Assembly: GCF_000787375.1 (NCBI RefSeq)
Contig: NZ_JRJU01000016.1
Span: forward strand, 45,086 to 109,085
Direction: 5' to 3'
Source: Halalkalibacter okhensis
GTDB lineage: Bacteria > Bacillota > Bacilli > Bacillales > Bacillaceae_D
DNA: 64,000 nucleotides
The position numbers and the translations under genes are program-made. The first letter of the stretch is position 1; each line of letters begins with the position of its first letter. Below the pieces are notes generated by a model. It was not told the DNA's origin, ran no database searches, and saw only the letters and a program-made list of their open reading frames with translations. Of the stretch, positions 62,687 to 64,000 are shown piece by piece.

Positions 62687-63118
62687 ATGAAAATAGAGGT
62701 ATGTAATCACAATGAGATTGATGCCTTAATAGACATTTGGTATCAAGGTTCTATTCAATCTCATCATTTTATTAGTAAACACTATTGGTACTCTCAAAAA
62801 TATGAAATGAGAAATAAATACATTCCCATGTCTGAGACGTACGTTATTTACCATCAATCAAAAGTAGTTGGGTTTGTTTCTATGGTAGATAACTATTTAG
62901 CAGCCCTTTTTATCGATACACCTTATCAAAGAAATGGGTATGGAAAAGAGCTAATAAACTTCATAAAAAGGAAAAAATCAAATATTTCTTTAAAAGTCTA
63001 TACGAAAAATAAATCAGCAGTTGCGTTTTATAAAAAAAATGACTTTATTATAAAGGAAACTCTTTTAGATGAAAATACAAATCAAGAAGAATATCTGATG
63101 GAATGGAATAAAACGTAA
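62687..63118 (+). CDS. GNAT acetyltransferase
   Basis: A 143-residue GNAT protein: VGFVSMVDNYLAALFI, then the acetyl-CoA loop PYQRNGYGKELI (Q/RxxGxG/A), and NKSAVAFYKKNDF at the end. Likely transfers acetyl to a small molecule or protein N-terminus; unspecific. ATG 62687 follows AAGGTGAAACAA. Codon use is markedly AT-rich compared with the backbone genes, suggesting horizontal acquisition. Confidence 0.85.
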   Translation: MKIEVCNHNEIDALIDIWYQGSIQSHHFISKHYWYSQKYEMRNKYIPMSETYVIYHQSKVVGFVSMVDNYLAALFIDTPYQRNGYGKELINFIKRKKSNISLKVYTKNKSAVAFYKKNDFIIKETLLDENTNQEEYLMEWNKT

Positions 63119-63159
63119 TAATCTTACTATTAAGGGATGTTTCATTGAACTAATCTACG

Positions 63160-63708
63160 TTAACGGCTTTTGTTCCATTCCTCTGCTAATATTCCATATA
63201 CAACGTGGTCTACATAATGGTCGTATAACCATTCAGCTTGCCTAATACATCCTTCATTTACAAAGCCTAGCCTCTCAGGAATACTCCTGCTTTTTGTATT
63301 CTCCACCGCAGCTCTAATCTCTACTTTATTTAGATTTAACTCATGAATTGCATAATTGGTCAATGCTTTTGCTACCTCAGTCATTATTCCTATGCCTTGG
63401 AATTCTTCACCAAGCCAATAGCCAATATATGCTGTTTTATTTGACCAATTTATATGATTGTAACCTGCAATACCAACCATTTTTCCTTTATATAGGATAA
63501 CCGTATTAAATCTCTTATTTTCTGCAAAATCTTTTAAACAAATTTTGATAAACTCTATGGTATCTTCGAGTTTGGTTGTATGATCCAACCAAGGTAACCA
63601 TTCTCTTAAATAGCCTCTTGACTTATCCGTTAGTTCGAATATTTTTTCTGCGTCTCTTATTTCTATTAATTTTAACGATAAATCATCATTTATTTTATGT
63701 GTAAACAT
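63160..63708 (-). CDS. RimJ/RimL-type GNAT acetyltransferase
   Basis: A 182-residue GNAT protein of the RimL/YdaF/YkkB kind: LSLKLIEIRDAEKIFELTD at the start, AYIGYWLGEEFQGIGIMTE (acetyl-CoA loop) and SIPERLGFVNEGC. Such proteins acetylate ribosomal protein N-termini or small amines. Convergent with the other GNAT gene and similarly AT-rich. GCGGGAAA lies before the ATG. Confidence 0.88.
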   Translation of the reverse strand: MFTHKINDDLSLKLIEIRDAEKIFELTDKSRGYLREWLPWLDHTTKLEDTIEFIKICLKDFAENKRFNTVILYKGKMVGIAGYNHINWSNKTAYIGYWLGEEFQGIGIMTEVAKALTNYAIHELNLNKVEIRAAVENTKSRSIPERLGFVNEGCIRQAEWLYDHYVDHVVYGILAEEWNKSR

Positions 63709-63795
63709 TTCCCGCCCCCAAATAGTTATGGGATTTGATTATATTAATCATCTTACCATATATACAGCTGTATATTTTTAGAATATGTCATATGC

Positions 63796-63921
63796 TTGCT
63801 GTCCAAATTGGATGGCATTCTGTCGAAAGTGAGGGATTTGCTATCCAAAGTTGGAGACATTCAATCGAAACTTGGCTTTTTGCTATCCGAACATCACAGG
63901 GGGACATGGAGTCTTTCTAGA
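63796..63921 (+). repeat. Degenerate 42-bp tandem repeat
   Basis: Three units beginning TTGCTRTCC at 63796, 63838 and 63880, exactly 42 bp apart, with shared GGAnnnCATTC, TCGAAA and trailing GGnnT positions; the third unit is the most diverged. The open frame across it is a by-product. Apart from this the terminal stretch 63709-64000 shows no gene. Confidence 0.7.
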
Positions 63922-64000
63922 AGCTTACTCACCTAGTAACCATCGGGTCATTCGAAGTAGCTTTTGCTCCTTCCTTACTCTGTTTATGCGCATAAAAAAA

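Noticed and set aside
60264..64000. Integrative element with attachment sites next to the tyrosine recombinase
   Set aside because: No tRNA gene, no matching direct repeats and no cargo typical of such elements were seen.

Overview
The window reads as chromosome of a low-GC, endospore-forming Firmicute of the family Bacillaceae. Most of the backbone matches, gene by gene, the ytnP-trmB-ytzH-ytmP-amyX / ytlP-ytkP-pepV-ytzE / murJ-ytfP-leuS / ytqA-ytqB-ytpB-ytpA-ytoA-metK-pckA / ytmA-ytlACD-ytkD region of Bacillus subtilis. A spore SASP of the SspH type, an Sda-like checkpoint peptide, a leucyl T-box and an S-box (SAM-I) riboswitch support this placement. Gene content and the style of intergenic repeats suggest one of the alkaliphilic Bacillus-like genera, but the genus cannot be fixed from the sequence. 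No tRNA, rRNA, CRISPR array, complete prophage or insertion sequence was seen.

Layout. 0-7 kb: small PepSY-like protein, YtnP lactonase, TrmB, YtzH, YtmP kinase-like protein, AmyX pullulanase, PurU. 7-10 kb: orphan HicB-like protein, degenerate NERD protein, and a coupled thpR-lrgA-lrgB operon. 10-15 kb: cysteine-synthase-like YtkP, PepV, YtzE, RsuA and a dinucleotide-binding protein. 15-19.5 kb: two SEDS proteins (RodA-like, FtsW-like) and MurJ, a lipid II polymerase/flippase cluster. 19.6-33 kb: YtfP, SspH, a glutamine-rich coiled coil, LeuS with T-box, an MFS exporter, YtqA/YtqB/carbonic anhydrase, YtpB/YtpA lipid genes, YtoA, a DUF1540 peptide, MetK with SAM riboswitch. 33.6-42.5 kb: holin-like protein, PckA, then an insertion relative to B. 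subtilis with a methyltransferase, a large di-haem c-type cytochrome, a GT4 glycosyltransferase, a PAP2 phosphatase and two alpha/beta hydrolases. 42.7-50 kb: YtlACD ABC importer, YtkD, MFS protein, YwpF-like, small peptides, PatB. 50-60 kb: ABC-F protein, Dgk/Dck, two membrane-anchored Mrr-like proteins, an SDR/QueA-like/VOC operon, a GAF histidine kinase with NarL-type regulator, a glycosidase-like secreted protein. 60-64 kb: a lone tyrosine recombinase, a lactonase and two GNAT acetyltransferases in AT-rich DNA.

The feature that known genes do not explain is a dispersed, roughly 80-bp palindromic element. It occurs as two tandem copies at 21.5 kb, three 112-bp tandem copies at 45.3-45.6 kb, one copy at 53.9 kb, and a truncated inverted copy at 0.37-0.42 kb. 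Copies share the termini AGCAATG/CATTGCT, a conserved GCGRAGCC-type block on each side, and a 6-bp stem whose sequence differs between loci by compensating changes (CGTCGC/GCGACG, CGCCGT/ACGGCG, CGTTGC/GCAACG). That covariation means the fold is maintained. Other repeat families are a CACTGAAAAAG hairpin, a GC-rich palindrome at 6.85-6.95 kb, 158-bp repeats at 17.5 kb and 42-bp repeats at 63.8 kb.

All assignments come from reading the sequence and recalled knowledge of protein families; no database search was run. Start codons were chosen from Shine-Dalgarno spacing and, where recalled, B. subtilis homologues.
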